This document shows positions 36,500 to 46,521 of a stretch of 64,000 nt of DNA, in pieces; position 1 is the stretch's first letter; each line of letters begins with the position of its first letter. Below the pieces are notes generated by a model that saw only the letters and a program-made list of their open reading frames with translations, made no database searches and had not been told where the DNA came from. The stretch lies in NCBI RefSeq assembly GCF_023821985.2, contig NZ_CP098805.1, positions 3,100,001 through 3,164,000 on the forward strand. Reading direction: 5' to 3'. This DNA comes from Dyadobacter chenhuakuii (GTDB lineage: Bacteria > Bacteroidota > Bacteroidia > Cytophagales > Spirosomataceae). A program made the position numbers and the translations under genes.

Positions 36500-38914
36500 T
36501 TACTCGCTTCTTAATGATGTAACTGGGTTCACTAAAGCTGCTTTGATGCTCTGAAAACTTATTGTTACCAATGCAATAATGACCGCCCCGATGCCAGCCA
36601 CGACATATAACCAGGCACTGATCTCCACTTGATACGTATAATCTTCCAGCCAACCCTTCATTACATACCATGCAATAGGAGACGCAATGACCAATGCGAT
36701 TAAGACCAATTTTATAAAATCGACCGAAAACAAACTGAAAATATTAAATGCCGACGCACCTATCGCCTTGCGAATGCCCATTTCCTTGGTGCGCGATTCA
36801 GCCATAAAAGCCACGACGCCGTATAAGCCCAGACAACCGATAAAAATGGCGATTCCTGTAAGGATTTTGAACAGGTCAAACAATTTGGACTCCTTTTCGT
36901 AAAAACTGTTCAGCGTTTCATCCAGGAATGTATAGCTGAATAAATAATCCGGGAATGTGGCTGACCAAACTTTTTCAATCCTTTCGATTTGCTTCGCATC
37001 CGCATTTTCCGACAGCTTGATGCCTAATGTGCGGTAATTGCCTCGATCGCTGGTAAGCACGCAGGGAATAATTTCACGGTGCAGACTATATGTATTAAAG
37101 TTTTTAACCACACCAACAATCGGCAGCTTATGCTCCGATCCACCGATTGTAAGCCGCTTTCCGATCGCCTCAGCCGGATTTTTGAAACCTAATTTTTTCA
37201 CAAATGCCTCATTCACCACATATTCCCGCATAGTGTCCGCCGGCAAATACATGCGACCGGCAATGAGCTTCAAACCATAAGTTTTCACATAAGCCGTATC
37301 CGCAGGCCGCATAACAATCTCGTAATCAAGAAATTCAGCATCATTCTCATATTTAAAACCCGTCTGCCAATTGCTCCTCGACATCGGTGTAAAGGCACTG
37401 AAACTCATGGATTTAATCCCCGGTTCATTTGCCAGCTTAGCATACAAACCTTCCATAACGCCCGGATCCTGGCTTGGAATCTGCATACAGATAATTTCGT
37501 CTTTCTGAAAACCAAGGTCCAGTGTACGGAAGTATTTCATCTGACTGTAAGCAATCAATGTTCCGACGAGCACGATCTGAGAAATGGTAAATTGCAACAC
37601 AATAAGTCCCGAACGCAAATTCGCCTGTCCGCTTCCCACCGTCCGCATTTTGCCTTTTAATGCAAGGATAGGCTGGTAACCCGACACCACCATTGCAGGA
37701 TAGAAACCGGCGAGAACGGTCGTTATGATAGTCAGCACAACCAAAAATGTCATAACCGAAGCATCTGTAACGAAAACAACGCCTTCCGCCTTGATGTTCA
37801 GGATGTTGGCAACGTTGGGCAGCACAACCTGCGCCACGATCAGCGCGAGGATAACAGACAGAAAGGTAATGACCGCAGTTTCTGAAAAATATTGTCTTAA
37901 TAACTGCCCCTTGGTGCTGCCTAACACTTTTCTTACGCCCACCTCTCTGGCACGTCTGAGCGCCTGCGCGGTCGCAAGATTTATGAAATTTACACAAGCC
38001 GTAATTAAAATAAACAACCCTACCAGAACCATTGCCCAGATCATTCCTTTGCTGATGGTTCTGCCGGTGTAATTGGAGGTTTTTGTATCAAAATGAATAT
38101 CATTAACAGGTTGCAGGATAAACTCTTCGGTCGCCGCATCCTTTGGTTCTCTGTATTTTTTGACAAATAAAACCAGCTGCTGCTCCATTTTTTCTTCGCT
38201 CACATTTTCCGGCAGCATCATATACATTTGCCCACCGCCGTAAGTGCTTTGCCAGTCGTCCCAGTTCGTAAATGAGCCGTAATCTTTCAGCGACGCGAAC
38301 GACAGCATGGTTGTGAAAGGGAAGTTTGTCGTCGCAGGCGGGTCCTGGATAATGCCGGTAACAATAAAATTCTTATGGTTTTCGACCCGGATGGTTCTTC
38401 CCATCGGATCCGCATTCCCAAAATACTTTTTCGCCTGGTTCTCAGAAAGCACCACTGTGCCCGGATTGTTCAGCGAAGTGGCAGCAGAACCTTTTAACCA
38501 CTTGTAATCGAATAGTTTGAAATATTCGGGATCGATAAATGAAACCGCATTATTGTCCTCAGGATACTTTTTCCTGTTTGGCCCTTCGCCAATCGTTACA
38601 AGTGCACCGCGTAAGGCATATGTGCAGGAAACCTGATTTCGGATCTCTGGAAAATCATTCCGTAATGCTGCCAAAGCCGGAAGCGGCATTCCTGTGTTAT
38701 AGCCCTTGTCCACCTCCCCTTTCGTATGTTTCAGGATACGGTAAATGCGGTCCACATGCTTATGATGCCGATCAAAACTAAGCTCATACCGGATAGTAAA
38801 GAAGATCAGCAAACAACAAGCCAGCCCTAATGTAAGCCCGGTAATGTTGATCAAAGTGAAATTCCAGTTACGCCGTAAATTTCTGAAAGAGGTGATGAGA
38901 TAGTTCCTGATCAT
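36500..38914 (-). CDS. ABC permease paralog 10 (operon E, third gene)
   Basis: 804 residues. N-terminus MIRNYLITSFRNLRRNWNFT is divergent. Coupling motifs RAREVGVRKVLGS and RTKEMGIRKAIGA; the second is followed by SAFNIFSLFSVDFIKL, unlike the usual SVxxIVxLLSKDF. C-terminus NPVTSLRSE. Related to paralogs 5 and 3. Spaced 50 bp after paralog 11. Confidence 0.9.
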   Translation of the reverse strand: MIRNYLITSFRNLRRNWNFTLINITGLTLGLACCLLIFFTIRYELSFDRHHKHVDRIYRILKHTKGEVDKGYNTGMPLPALAALRNDFPEIRNQVSCTYALRGALVTIGEGPNRKKYPEDNNAVSFIDPEYFKLFDYKWLKGSAATSLNNPGTVVLSENQAKKYFGNADPMGRTIRVENHKNFIVTGIIQDPPATTNFPFTTMLSFASLKDYGSFTNWDDWQSTYGGGQMYMMLPENVSEEKMEQQLVLFVKKYREPKDAATEEFILQPVNDIHFDTKTSNYTGRTISKGMIWAMVLVGLFILITACVNFINLATAQALRRAREVGVRKVLGSTKGQLLRQYFSETAVITFLSVILALIVAQVVLPNVANILNIKAEGVVFVTDASVMTFLVVLTIITTVLAGFYPAMVVSGYQPILALKGKMRTVGSGQANLRSGLIVLQFTISQIVLVGTLIAYSQMKYFRTLDLGFQKDEIICMQIPSQDPGVMEGLYAKLANEPGIKSMSFSAFTPMSRSNWQTGFKYENDAEFLDYEIVMRPADTAYVKTYGLKLIAGRMYLPADTMREYVVNEAFVKKLGFKNPAEAIGKRLTIGGSEHKLPIVGVVKNFNTYSLHREIIPCVLTSDRGNYRTLGIKLSENADAKQIERIEKVWSATFPDYLFSYTFLDETLNSFYEKESKLFDLFKILTGIAIFIGCLGLYGVVAFMAESRTKEMGIRKAIGASAFNIFSLFSVDFIKLVLIALVIASPIAWYVMKGWLEDYTYQVEISAWLYVVAGIGAVIIALVTISFQSIKAALVNPVTSLRSE

Positions 38915-38964
38915 GGCTGTTTATTGCTTTTCAATGGAGAATGTTCAAATGCGCTATATCTGCA

Positions 38965-41385
38965 TCACTCGCTTTTCAGCGACTTCACCGGGTTCATCAA
39001 TGCGGCTTTGATGCTTTGGAAACCTACTGTTGCTACGGCGACCATTATAGCTGCCAGACCAACTAAAACGAAGATTAACGGGTTGATTTCAATGCGATAG
39101 GCGTAATTATCAAGCCATTTCTGCATGAAGAACCAGGCCAGCGGCGTGGCGATGACAATTGCGATCAAAACCAGCTTGACGAAATCTTTGGACAACACAA
39201 AAACCAGACTCGCAATGCTGGCACCCAGCACTTTACGCACACCAATCTCCTTGGTCCGCTGCTCCATCACGATCAATGCGACGGCGAACAGTCCCAGGCA
39301 GGAAAGAACGATTGCAATGCCTGACGCAAGGCTGAATACTTTCGACAAATGTCCCTCCTCGCGATACCAGGAATTGGTGTTTTCGTCCACAAATGTTCCA
39401 GTGAATTCTGTTTCGGGTGCGACTTCGTTCCAAACACTTTTCAACTTATCCATGGCCATGCGCACACTCTGCGGAGTAACCCTGACCAAAATATAATTCA
39501 CAGACCCCGAGCCGCCTAAATGCATGGTGATAGGCTTTTTCTCATTCTTGGAAGAATAGAGCGTAAAGTCCGGAATTACACCGATGATCTGATATTTAAC
39601 ACCGGCCGTATCAGTCTGGAAGTATTTGCCGACCGGATCGTTTTCCTGGATCATTTTGGCCATACTTTCCGTAATAATCACCCTATCCAGCGAGTCGCTT
39701 GGAACAGCCGGACTAAATTCCCGCCCTGCCAGCAAATTGATATTTAGCACTTTGAGATAATCATAATCAACGGGGAGCCAGTCAGTTGTGACCTCTTTTT
39801 CTTTATAGGTAAATCCAATGACGCTCCTGGACGTGCTTCTGTCCTTGCCCACACCCAAGTTCACCGCACTTCCGCTGATAGCAAGCACATTAGGATCTCC
39901 TTCAAGCTCATTACGCAGCCTCCGCAGGACTTTATTGCCATTGATCTTATTACCAACAGGAATGCTGATCACCTGCTCCTTATCAAATCCGAGCGGTTGA
40001 GTCCGCAAATGGTTAACCTGCTGAACGGCAATTATTGTGCTGCAAATCAGTAAGCTCGATAATGTAAACTGCGCGATAATGAGCGAATTCCGAAGCACAC
40101 CTGGCTTTTTCAATGTTACCTTGCCTTTCAGTACTTCCACCGCATTGAACTTGGACATTTGCCAGGCCGGATAACCGCCTGCAATCAATGTTACCAGGAT
40201 AAACAGTCCCAAAAGCAGCGCAATTTTGTCCGGTTCCAGCATGTAATCCAGGCTTAGCTTGCTTTGGAAAGTGGCATTAAAGGTTGGCAACAATAAAACA
40301 GCAAGTATCACACCGGTTAGGAAGCCAAAAAAGCAGATCACGGCAGCTTCTCCCCAGATCTGAAAAAACAGCTGGTTTTTCAATGCGCCAAGCGATTTGC
40401 GGACACCCACTTCCCTCGCCCGAATGAATGACCGGGCGACATTTAAGTTGATAAAATTGATACAAGCGATCAGAAGAATAAAAAAACCGATTCCCATAAG
40501 CGCATATACAAGCGCAATCGGCGCCGCACCTCCGCCTGATATCCTTGAATCGAAACGAAGGTTTTTCAGGCTCTGGATTCTGATTGCAAAAATGTCACCC
40601 CTTTCGTCCGGCTTTGCACCCTTTCTTTTTAAACTGGTAATGTTATCTGCGAAGTATTTTTCTGCAAATGGTTTCAGCCGCTTTTCAAACGCTGCCTGAT
40701 CTGCATTGGGGGTTAATTTTAAATATACCCTGTGTGAATGCGCGTCCCACTGCTCCTTCGACTGTTGATATCCCCGGTCGTTTTCTGTTCGCACAAATGC
40801 ATCGTATTTGATTGTCGAGTTCTCAGGGAAGTCTTTCAAAACGCCTGTAACCACATATTCCTTACGATTTTCATCCAAACCAACTTTCAACGACTTGCCC
40901 ATCGGATCTTCCTTTCCAAATATGGCCTTAGCCATGTTCTCGCTGATGACAATGCTGCTCAAATCTTGCAGCGCCGCTTCCGTCGTCCCTTTTACAAGTG
41001 GGAAAGTAAATATTTTCAGGAAATCCGGGTCTGCAAACATTACTTGTTTATCAAAATATTTCCCTTTGTATTCCAGCACATCACTGCCGTTCACTACTCT
41101 CGTAATGCTTTCTATTTCCGGAAATTCCGCTTTCAATGCGGGTGTTAGCGGAAAAGGCATCGAGCCGGAAGCCTGCGCTTTTTCCGGATCATTGGACATA
41201 AAATAGGTTTGATAAATGCGCTCTTTGTCTTTATGAAAATTATCAAATGACAACTGGAAGTAAGCCGTCAGGAACAGGAAAGCGCTGATGCAGAATGCTA
41301 CGGACAGGCCTACAATATTAATAAACGCGTAACCCTTGCTTTTCCAAAGGTTACGCAGCGCTATTTTTAGATAATTTTTGAACAT
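38965..41385 (-). CDS. ABC permease paralog 11 (operon E, second gene)
   Basis: 806 residues. TM1 reads NIVGLSVAFCISAFLFLTAY, lacking the GLxxGM signature seen in the others. Coupling motifs RAREVGVRKSLGA and RTKEIGVRKVLGA. The TM6 region has GIAIVLSCLGLFAVALIVMEQ in place of the more common GLFGLA. C-terminus NPVKSLKSE. It lies 25 bp after the frameshifted paralog 12. Confidence 0.9.
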   Translation of the reverse strand: MFKNYLKIALRNLWKSKGYAFINIVGLSVAFCISAFLFLTAYFQLSFDNFHKDKERIYQTYFMSNDPEKAQASGSMPFPLTPALKAEFPEIESITRVVNGSDVLEYKGKYFDKQVMFADPDFLKIFTFPLVKGTTEAALQDLSSIVISENMAKAIFGKEDPMGKSLKVGLDENRKEYVVTGVLKDFPENSTIKYDAFVRTENDRGYQQSKEQWDAHSHRVYLKLTPNADQAAFEKRLKPFAEKYFADNITSLKRKGAKPDERGDIFAIRIQSLKNLRFDSRISGGGAAPIALVYALMGIGFFILLIACINFINLNVARSFIRAREVGVRKSLGALKNQLFFQIWGEAAVICFFGFLTGVILAVLLLPTFNATFQSKLSLDYMLEPDKIALLLGLFILVTLIAGGYPAWQMSKFNAVEVLKGKVTLKKPGVLRNSLIIAQFTLSSLLICSTIIAVQQVNHLRTQPLGFDKEQVISIPVGNKINGNKVLRRLRNELEGDPNVLAISGSAVNLGVGKDRSTSRSVIGFTYKEKEVTTDWLPVDYDYLKVLNINLLAGREFSPAVPSDSLDRVIITESMAKMIQENDPVGKYFQTDTAGVKYQIIGVIPDFTLYSSKNEKKPITMHLGGSGSVNYILVRVTPQSVRMAMDKLKSVWNEVAPETEFTGTFVDENTNSWYREEGHLSKVFSLASGIAIVLSCLGLFAVALIVMEQRTKEIGVRKVLGASIASLVFVLSKDFVKLVLIAIVIATPLAWFFMQKWLDNYAYRIEINPLIFVLVGLAAIMVAVATVGFQSIKAALMNPVKSLKSE

Positions 41386-41410
41386 TTTATTATCAGGCTA
41401 ATATTTATTT

Positions 41411-43866
41411 CTATTCACTTTTTAACGATTTAATCGGATTGGTAACTGCTGCCTTTATCGCCTGTGTGCTCACAGTGATCAAAGCGATAACCACTGCCAA
41501 TGCACCTGCTGCCACAAACATCCACCACTGAATGCTAATTTTGTAAGCAAAATCCTGCAACCATTGATTCATAATGTACCAGGTCAGCGGCGTTGCAATC
41601 AGCATGGAAATGATCACCAATTTGATAAAATCACTTGAAAGCAACCCAACAATACTTCCGATTGAAGCGCCCAAAACCTTCCTTACACCAATTTCCTTAA
41701 TCCTTTGCTGCGCCGCAAAAGCCGCCAAACCGAACAAACCGAGACAGGAAATCAGAATGGAAATAATCGTAAATGAATTCACAATCCTGGCTGTACGTGC
41801 ATCAGCAGCATAATTGCTTTCAAAATCCTGGTCAAGGAATGTATATGTAAATGGCTCACCAGGCACCAGCGACTTCCATTTGGCTTCCATAAAGGGCAGA
41901 ACCCGGCTTACATCTTTCGTGTTGACGTGGGCGATAATGTAATTATGATTTGCATCGGCACTTAGAAAAAAGGCATACGGCTCAATGGCTTTGTGCAGGT
42001 CCTGATAATGAAAATCTTTCACTACACCTACAATTTCGAGCGAACTGATTGCATTATTGCCTGAATTAAAGTCCAGGTGCTGCCCAACTGCCTTTTCCAG
42101 CGGGATCGCAAACTTCCGCAATGTAGCTTCATTCACGACAATCTTATAATTGGTATCGCCCGGAAATGCGGCAGAAAACATCCGGCCTGCCGCCATTTTG
42201 AAACCCATGGTTTCCATGAAGTCGGGAGACACCCAGTTTGTTTTAACTAATTCATCTTCATTTACACTTTGTCCAGGCAAAAAAAAAACATATCACTCGG
42301 ATTGAGAATACCCGGATAATAGGCTGTTCCCGAAGCAGCGGTGATTTGATTATTCTCTAACATCTCGTTACGGAGGGCAGTATACGCTTTCCGCGATTCC
42401 TCACTTCTGAACGGAATTACAATTTGCTGTTCTTTGGTAAAACCTAATGGCTGCTCCTGCATAAATTTGATTTGCCCCTGAATCACCATCGTTGCCACAA
42501 CCAGACCAATCGAGATCACAAACTGGAAAACTACCAATCCTCTCCGCAAGGCAGTAGCAGACACCGAATTGACAAATTTTCCCTTGATGACATCCAGCGG
42601 GTTGAAAACGGAAAGATAAAAAGCTGGATAACTCCCGGCCAGCAAGCCGGTAATGAATGCCAGAACCACAAATGAGGCAATGATTTCAGGCTTGAACAGT
42701 TCCGATAAAGACAATGCTTTATCCGCAAGCTGGTTAAAAATGGGAAGGAACAGAACCACAAAAACAGCCGCAACAATGAGCGCGAGGAATGTGAGTACCA
42801 GGGATTCACCCAAAAACTGACCGATCAAGCCACTTTTTCCTGCACCCATTACTTTTCTCATTCCCACTTCTGCGGCACGCTTTGCCGAGCGCGCGGTCGC
42901 AAGATTCATGAAATTGATGCAGGCGATCAGCAATGTAAAGATCGCTATCGAAGCAAGGACATAAAGGTAAGTGGTGCTCGTGGTGCTGGTAACAATCTTA
43001 TCTATCCTGCTGAACAGGTGAATGTCTTTCACCGGAAGTAATGCAAGCTTTTTATCAAAACCGGCGATTTTCAGATCCTTACGTGCATATTTTTCGATAA
43101 ATGAAGGAAGTTTCTGACTAAATTTTTCTTCGCTGGTGCCAGGCTTCAAACGCAGATAATGGTAAAACATATTGTTACTCGTAAAATTCAGATCAGGCTG
43201 CCGCAGGTAATCGCCCACCCAGCCCACTTGGAGCGAGACAAAATAATTTGCATCAATGTGCGACTTCCCTTCCTGACTTTTAAAAACGCCGGTTACCTTG
43301 AAATTCTCATTATTCCCTGATTTCCCGCCAATTTTAACCGTCTTGTTCAGCGCAGGCCCACTTCCAAAAAGCCTATGGGCAGCAGCTTCCGAAAGGACCA
43401 CAGAATGCGCATCTTTCAACGACGTGTGCGGATCGCCTTCGACAAACTCGTAGGTAAAAACATCAAAGAATGTGGAGTCTGCATGAATTCCCTTGGTTTC
43501 GTAGAATGACTTTTCGCCTTGCCCCGGCTGGTTTACAGTAAATAGCGACTTGTCTTCCAGGAAATTCTGCCAAAGTCTGGTGACCTGCACCACTTCCGAA
43601 AATTCCATTTTCATAGCCTCTGCGTATGGTGCCGGACCCCGCGGGTTATCCATTTTCTCACCACTGGACTGGACATTTTCGCTGCGCAGGAGATACAGGT
43701 CGTCAATGTGTTCGTGCTGTTTATCAAAAGAGATCTCACTTTGGATGTATAGCAGCAACAGCATGCAGCATGTCATTCCAACGGATAGTCCAAACACATT
43801 AATGGCGGAAAAGAGCTTACTTTTAAGCACATTCCGCCAGGCAATTTTCAAATAATTTTTAATCAT
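41411..43866 (-). pseudogene. ABC permease paralog 12, frameshifted at a T10 tract (operon E, first gene)
   Basis: Two overlapping frames together make one permease. The first (43866-42262) holds TM1-5 and ends soon after a T10 run, reading DMFFFCLDKV. The second (42280-41411) opens with PGQSVNEDELV and carries the rest of periplasmic domain 2, TM6-8 and the end NPIKSLKSE. Adding one T or removing two would join them into about 818 residues, the family's length. Coupling motifs RAAEVGMRKVMGA (Ala for Lys) and RIKEIGVRKVLGA are intact and no other lesion is visible. It may be an assembly error, a phase-variable gene, or a gene read by transcriptional slippage. It is the first gene behind operator E. 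Confidence 0.85.
42279..42288 (-). repeat. Homopolymer tract (T10 on the coding strand)
   Basis: Ten consecutive A on the plus strand, T10 in the mRNA sense of permease 12, exactly where its reading frame breaks. Confidence 0.95.
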
Positions 43867-43967
43867 GGCTAGTTTTCCTTAATTAATCTTGACCCCGCAA
43901 ACGCGCTCATTTTCATGAGATGCAGAGGATATTTTATTTTTCATAGCTAAATAGATATTTGAGTCTA

Positions 43968-43985
43968 TTGAATAATTATACCAAG
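43968..43985 (-). promoter_or_regulatory. Candidate promoter element E (TTGGTA)
   Basis: Minus strand reads TTGGTATAATTATTCAA, the weakest of the five elements (T for C in TTGGCA). Its centre is about 76 bp from the core of operator E, nearly the same as at D and B. The leader to the ATG at 43866 is over 80 nt. Confidence 0.3.
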
Positions 43986-44041
43986 ACACGGATAAGCATC
44001 ATATTACACTCATTATCAATTCATTATATCTAATTTAAAAC

Positions 44042-44085
44042 AACAAAAGTGTCCGGTTTCGGACACTTTTGTTCGGTAATGGACT
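44042..44085 (-). promoter_or_regulatory. Operator E: two 20-bp-spaced palindromes, first in a terminator-like hairpin
   Basis: Site 1 TGTCCGGTTTCGGACA (44050-44065) and site 2 TGTTCG-GTAA-TGGACT (44070-44085), starts exactly 20 bp apart. Site 1 is the core of a 14-bp stem (44042-44073) that lies 22 bp past the stop of paralog 13, the same offset as hairpins A and B. Confidence 0.65.
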
Positions 44086-44095
44086 GGTTGGTGAT

Positions 44096-46480
44096 TTACT
44101 CATTCTTCAAACTCTCAACCGGATTAATCAATGCTGTCCTGATGCTTTGATAGCCTACGGTTAACAGGGCGACGGTGATGGCTAATAGGGCGGCGACGGC
44201 GAAATACCACCAGGAAATGACAATGCGGTAAGGGAAATCCTGTAACCAGGTGTCTGCCGCGTAATAGGAAAAGGGCAAGGCAAGGACTATGGCAACCAGG
44301 ACAAGTTTGATGAAATCAGAAGATAGCAATGCTGCTATGCTGGCGGCGGACGCTCCCAGCACTTTTCTGATGCCGATTTCCTTCACCCGCGTTTCCGCAT
44401 TGAACGTTGCCAGGCCAAATAGCCCGATGCAGGAAACAAAAATGGACAGCATGGCTGCTAATGTGATCATTTCCTTCCACTTCGCTTCCGATTCGTAGCG
44501 TTTCAGGTTTTTCGCATCTTCAAATTGATATTCAAACGGCATAAACGGAACGTATTTACGAAATATTTTTTCAACCGTTTTTACGGTTTCCACAGTGTTC
44601 CCATTGCTCAGTTTGAGAAATAAGGTGCTTAACCCATAATTAGGATCCTGCGTCATCAACAGCGGCTGGATTGTGTCTTTCAGCGACGCATAATGATAAT
44701 TTTTGACTACGCCGATGACCGTCAACTTTTGATTCTTCCATTCAAAATTAATTTGCTTCCCAACCGGATTCTGCCATCCGGCCTTTTTCACAAATGCCTC
44801 ATTCACAACCGCAGACTGCACAGGATCAGAAGGAAAGCTTTTCGAGAAATTACGTCCCCTAATGATCGGAATTCCCAAGGTTTTAAGAAAATTATCGTCC
44901 ACGCCGATGTATCCAAAATTCATTTTCCCGGTTTCGATATTGGCCAGTGTTCCGTTATAGTTGCCGTTAAATGCTGCAACCTCTTCTATGCCTGCAATGC
45001 TTTCAAGTTCTTCTTTCACCACAGCCAGATACTTCTCACCGGATTGGCCCCGACCCAGGCTGAAACTCATCAGATTTTTATCGTTATAACCTAAGTCCTT
45101 ATTTGTCAAATATTTAAATTGTGAATAAATAACAATCGTCCCGATAACAAGACAAACGGACAACGCAAACTGAAAAACGACCAGGCCTTTGGTCAGATAG
45201 TTTTTCTGTGTCAGCCTGGTCCGGTTGTATAATGTCTGCGCCGGGCTGAATCCGGAGAGCACCAATGCGGGATAAAAGCCCGCCACTGCCCCGGTTACGA
45301 GGAACAATGCAAAGTATCCGGAAACCAGCTTGCTATCCAGTAAATATGACAATGCCAATTGCTTATTGGCCAGCTCATTGAACGTAGGCAAAACAGCAAG
45401 CGTCAGAACAATTGCAAAGACAAATGCCACAAACGAAAGAAAAAATGATTCACCCAGAAACTGGTAAATCAATTGTTTCCGCTGACTTCCCACAACCTTC
45501 CTGATGCCGATTTCCTTGGCTCTTTTCAGGGAACGGGCAACAGTTAGATTTACAAAATTAATGCATGCGATCAGCAGGATGAAAATGGCTATGCCAGATA
45601 AGATATAACTGTAAATAGCGCTGCTGCCGCGTCCGAGGCCATTGCGCAAGTCGCTTACTTCGCTGTCGAGATGGATGTCCAGGAACGGTTGCAGACTAAA
45701 ACTGATCTTTTGATCAAAGTCCTTGATCTTGCTGATTTCTTCGGCTGATTTGCTTTTGAAAACCTGATTTAGTTTAGGAATAACGGCCTGGTAACTGGCT
45801 TTATCATGCAATAAAACAAATGTGTTCATATAAAAACCCAGCCAATCTTTGTCCGTCCAGCCTCTCACGACCTGCAACTCAAATGGGATCACAGCACCAA
45901 ACTGCACTGACGAATTCTGCGGGCACTTTTTGGCTACGCCGGACACGACCAACTTCTCAAAAGTATCGCCTATTTTCAGCTCCATTGTCTTGCCAACCGC
46001 ATCTGTTGTATTGAAGTATTTCTCAGCTATTTCTTCTGTCAGAACTATCGAATTGACATTGGACAGCACCGTTCCAGGGTCGCCTGCAACCAGCGGCATC
46101 GAAAAAACTGTGAAGAAATTGTTATCAGCAAACAGCACATCTTCGCTCAGCAGCTCATTGCCTTTCCTCGTCACAAACGTGTTGCTCTGCGCTCTCACAA
46201 TCTCCTTAATCTCCGGAATCTCCGCTTTAAAGCTCGGCCCGTGAATGGCATTTGTACTGCCGAGCGTCCGTGTCTCACGGCTGTCCGACAGGGTTACTTT
46301 TATGCGGAAAAGCTGATCCTTATGCACCTGAAACCGGTCAAAACTGACTTCATCCTTGGTATATAGCACAATAAGCATGCAACACGTAAGCCCGAGCGAA
46401 AGCCCGGCAATATTGATAAAGGAGAAAATTTTATTCCTCATCAAACTACGGACGGCAATTTTCAGATAGTTTTTGATCAT
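44096..46480 (-). CDS. ABC permease paralog 13 (operon D, fifth gene)
   Basis: 794 residues. Coupling motifs RAKEIGIRKVVGS (Ile for Val) and RVKEIGIRKVLGA. The C-terminus NPVESLKNE matches paralog 6. It is last of the operon that also encodes the adaptor and ATPase, 41 bp after paralog 14, and its transcript probably ends at hairpin E. Confidence 0.9.
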   Translation of the reverse strand: MIKNYLKIAVRSLMRNKIFSFINIAGLSLGLTCCMLIVLYTKDEVSFDRFQVHKDQLFRIKVTLSDSRETRTLGSTNAIHGPSFKAEIPEIKEIVRAQSNTFVTRKGNELLSEDVLFADNNFFTVFSMPLVAGDPGTVLSNVNSIVLTEEIAEKYFNTTDAVGKTMELKIGDTFEKLVVSGVAKKCPQNSSVQFGAVIPFELQVVRGWTDKDWLGFYMNTFVLLHDKASYQAVIPKLNQVFKSKSAEEISKIKDFDQKISFSLQPFLDIHLDSEVSDLRNGLGRGSSAIYSYILSGIAIFILLIACINFVNLTVARSLKRAKEIGIRKVVGSQRKQLIYQFLGESFFLSFVAFVFAIVLTLAVLPTFNELANKQLALSYLLDSKLVSGYFALFLVTGAVAGFYPALVLSGFSPAQTLYNRTRLTQKNYLTKGLVVFQFALSVCLVIGTIVIYSQFKYLTNKDLGYNDKNLMSFSLGRGQSGEKYLAVVKEELESIAGIEEVAAFNGNYNGTLANIETGKMNFGYIGVDDNFLKTLGIPIIRGRNFSKSFPSDPVQSAVVNEAFVKKAGWQNPVGKQINFEWKNQKLTVIGVVKNYHYASLKDTIQPLLMTQDPNYGLSTLFLKLSNGNTVETVKTVEKIFRKYVPFMPFEYQFEDAKNLKRYESEAKWKEMITLAAMLSIFVSCIGLFGLATFNAETRVKEIGIRKVLGASAASIAALLSSDFIKLVLVAIVLALPFSYYAADTWLQDFPYRIVISWWYFAVAALLAITVALLTVGYQSIRTALINPVESLKNE

Positions 46481-46521
46481 GGCTTTTGGGTATGAATGTT
46501 GACTTACCTCTTTAAGCGCCC

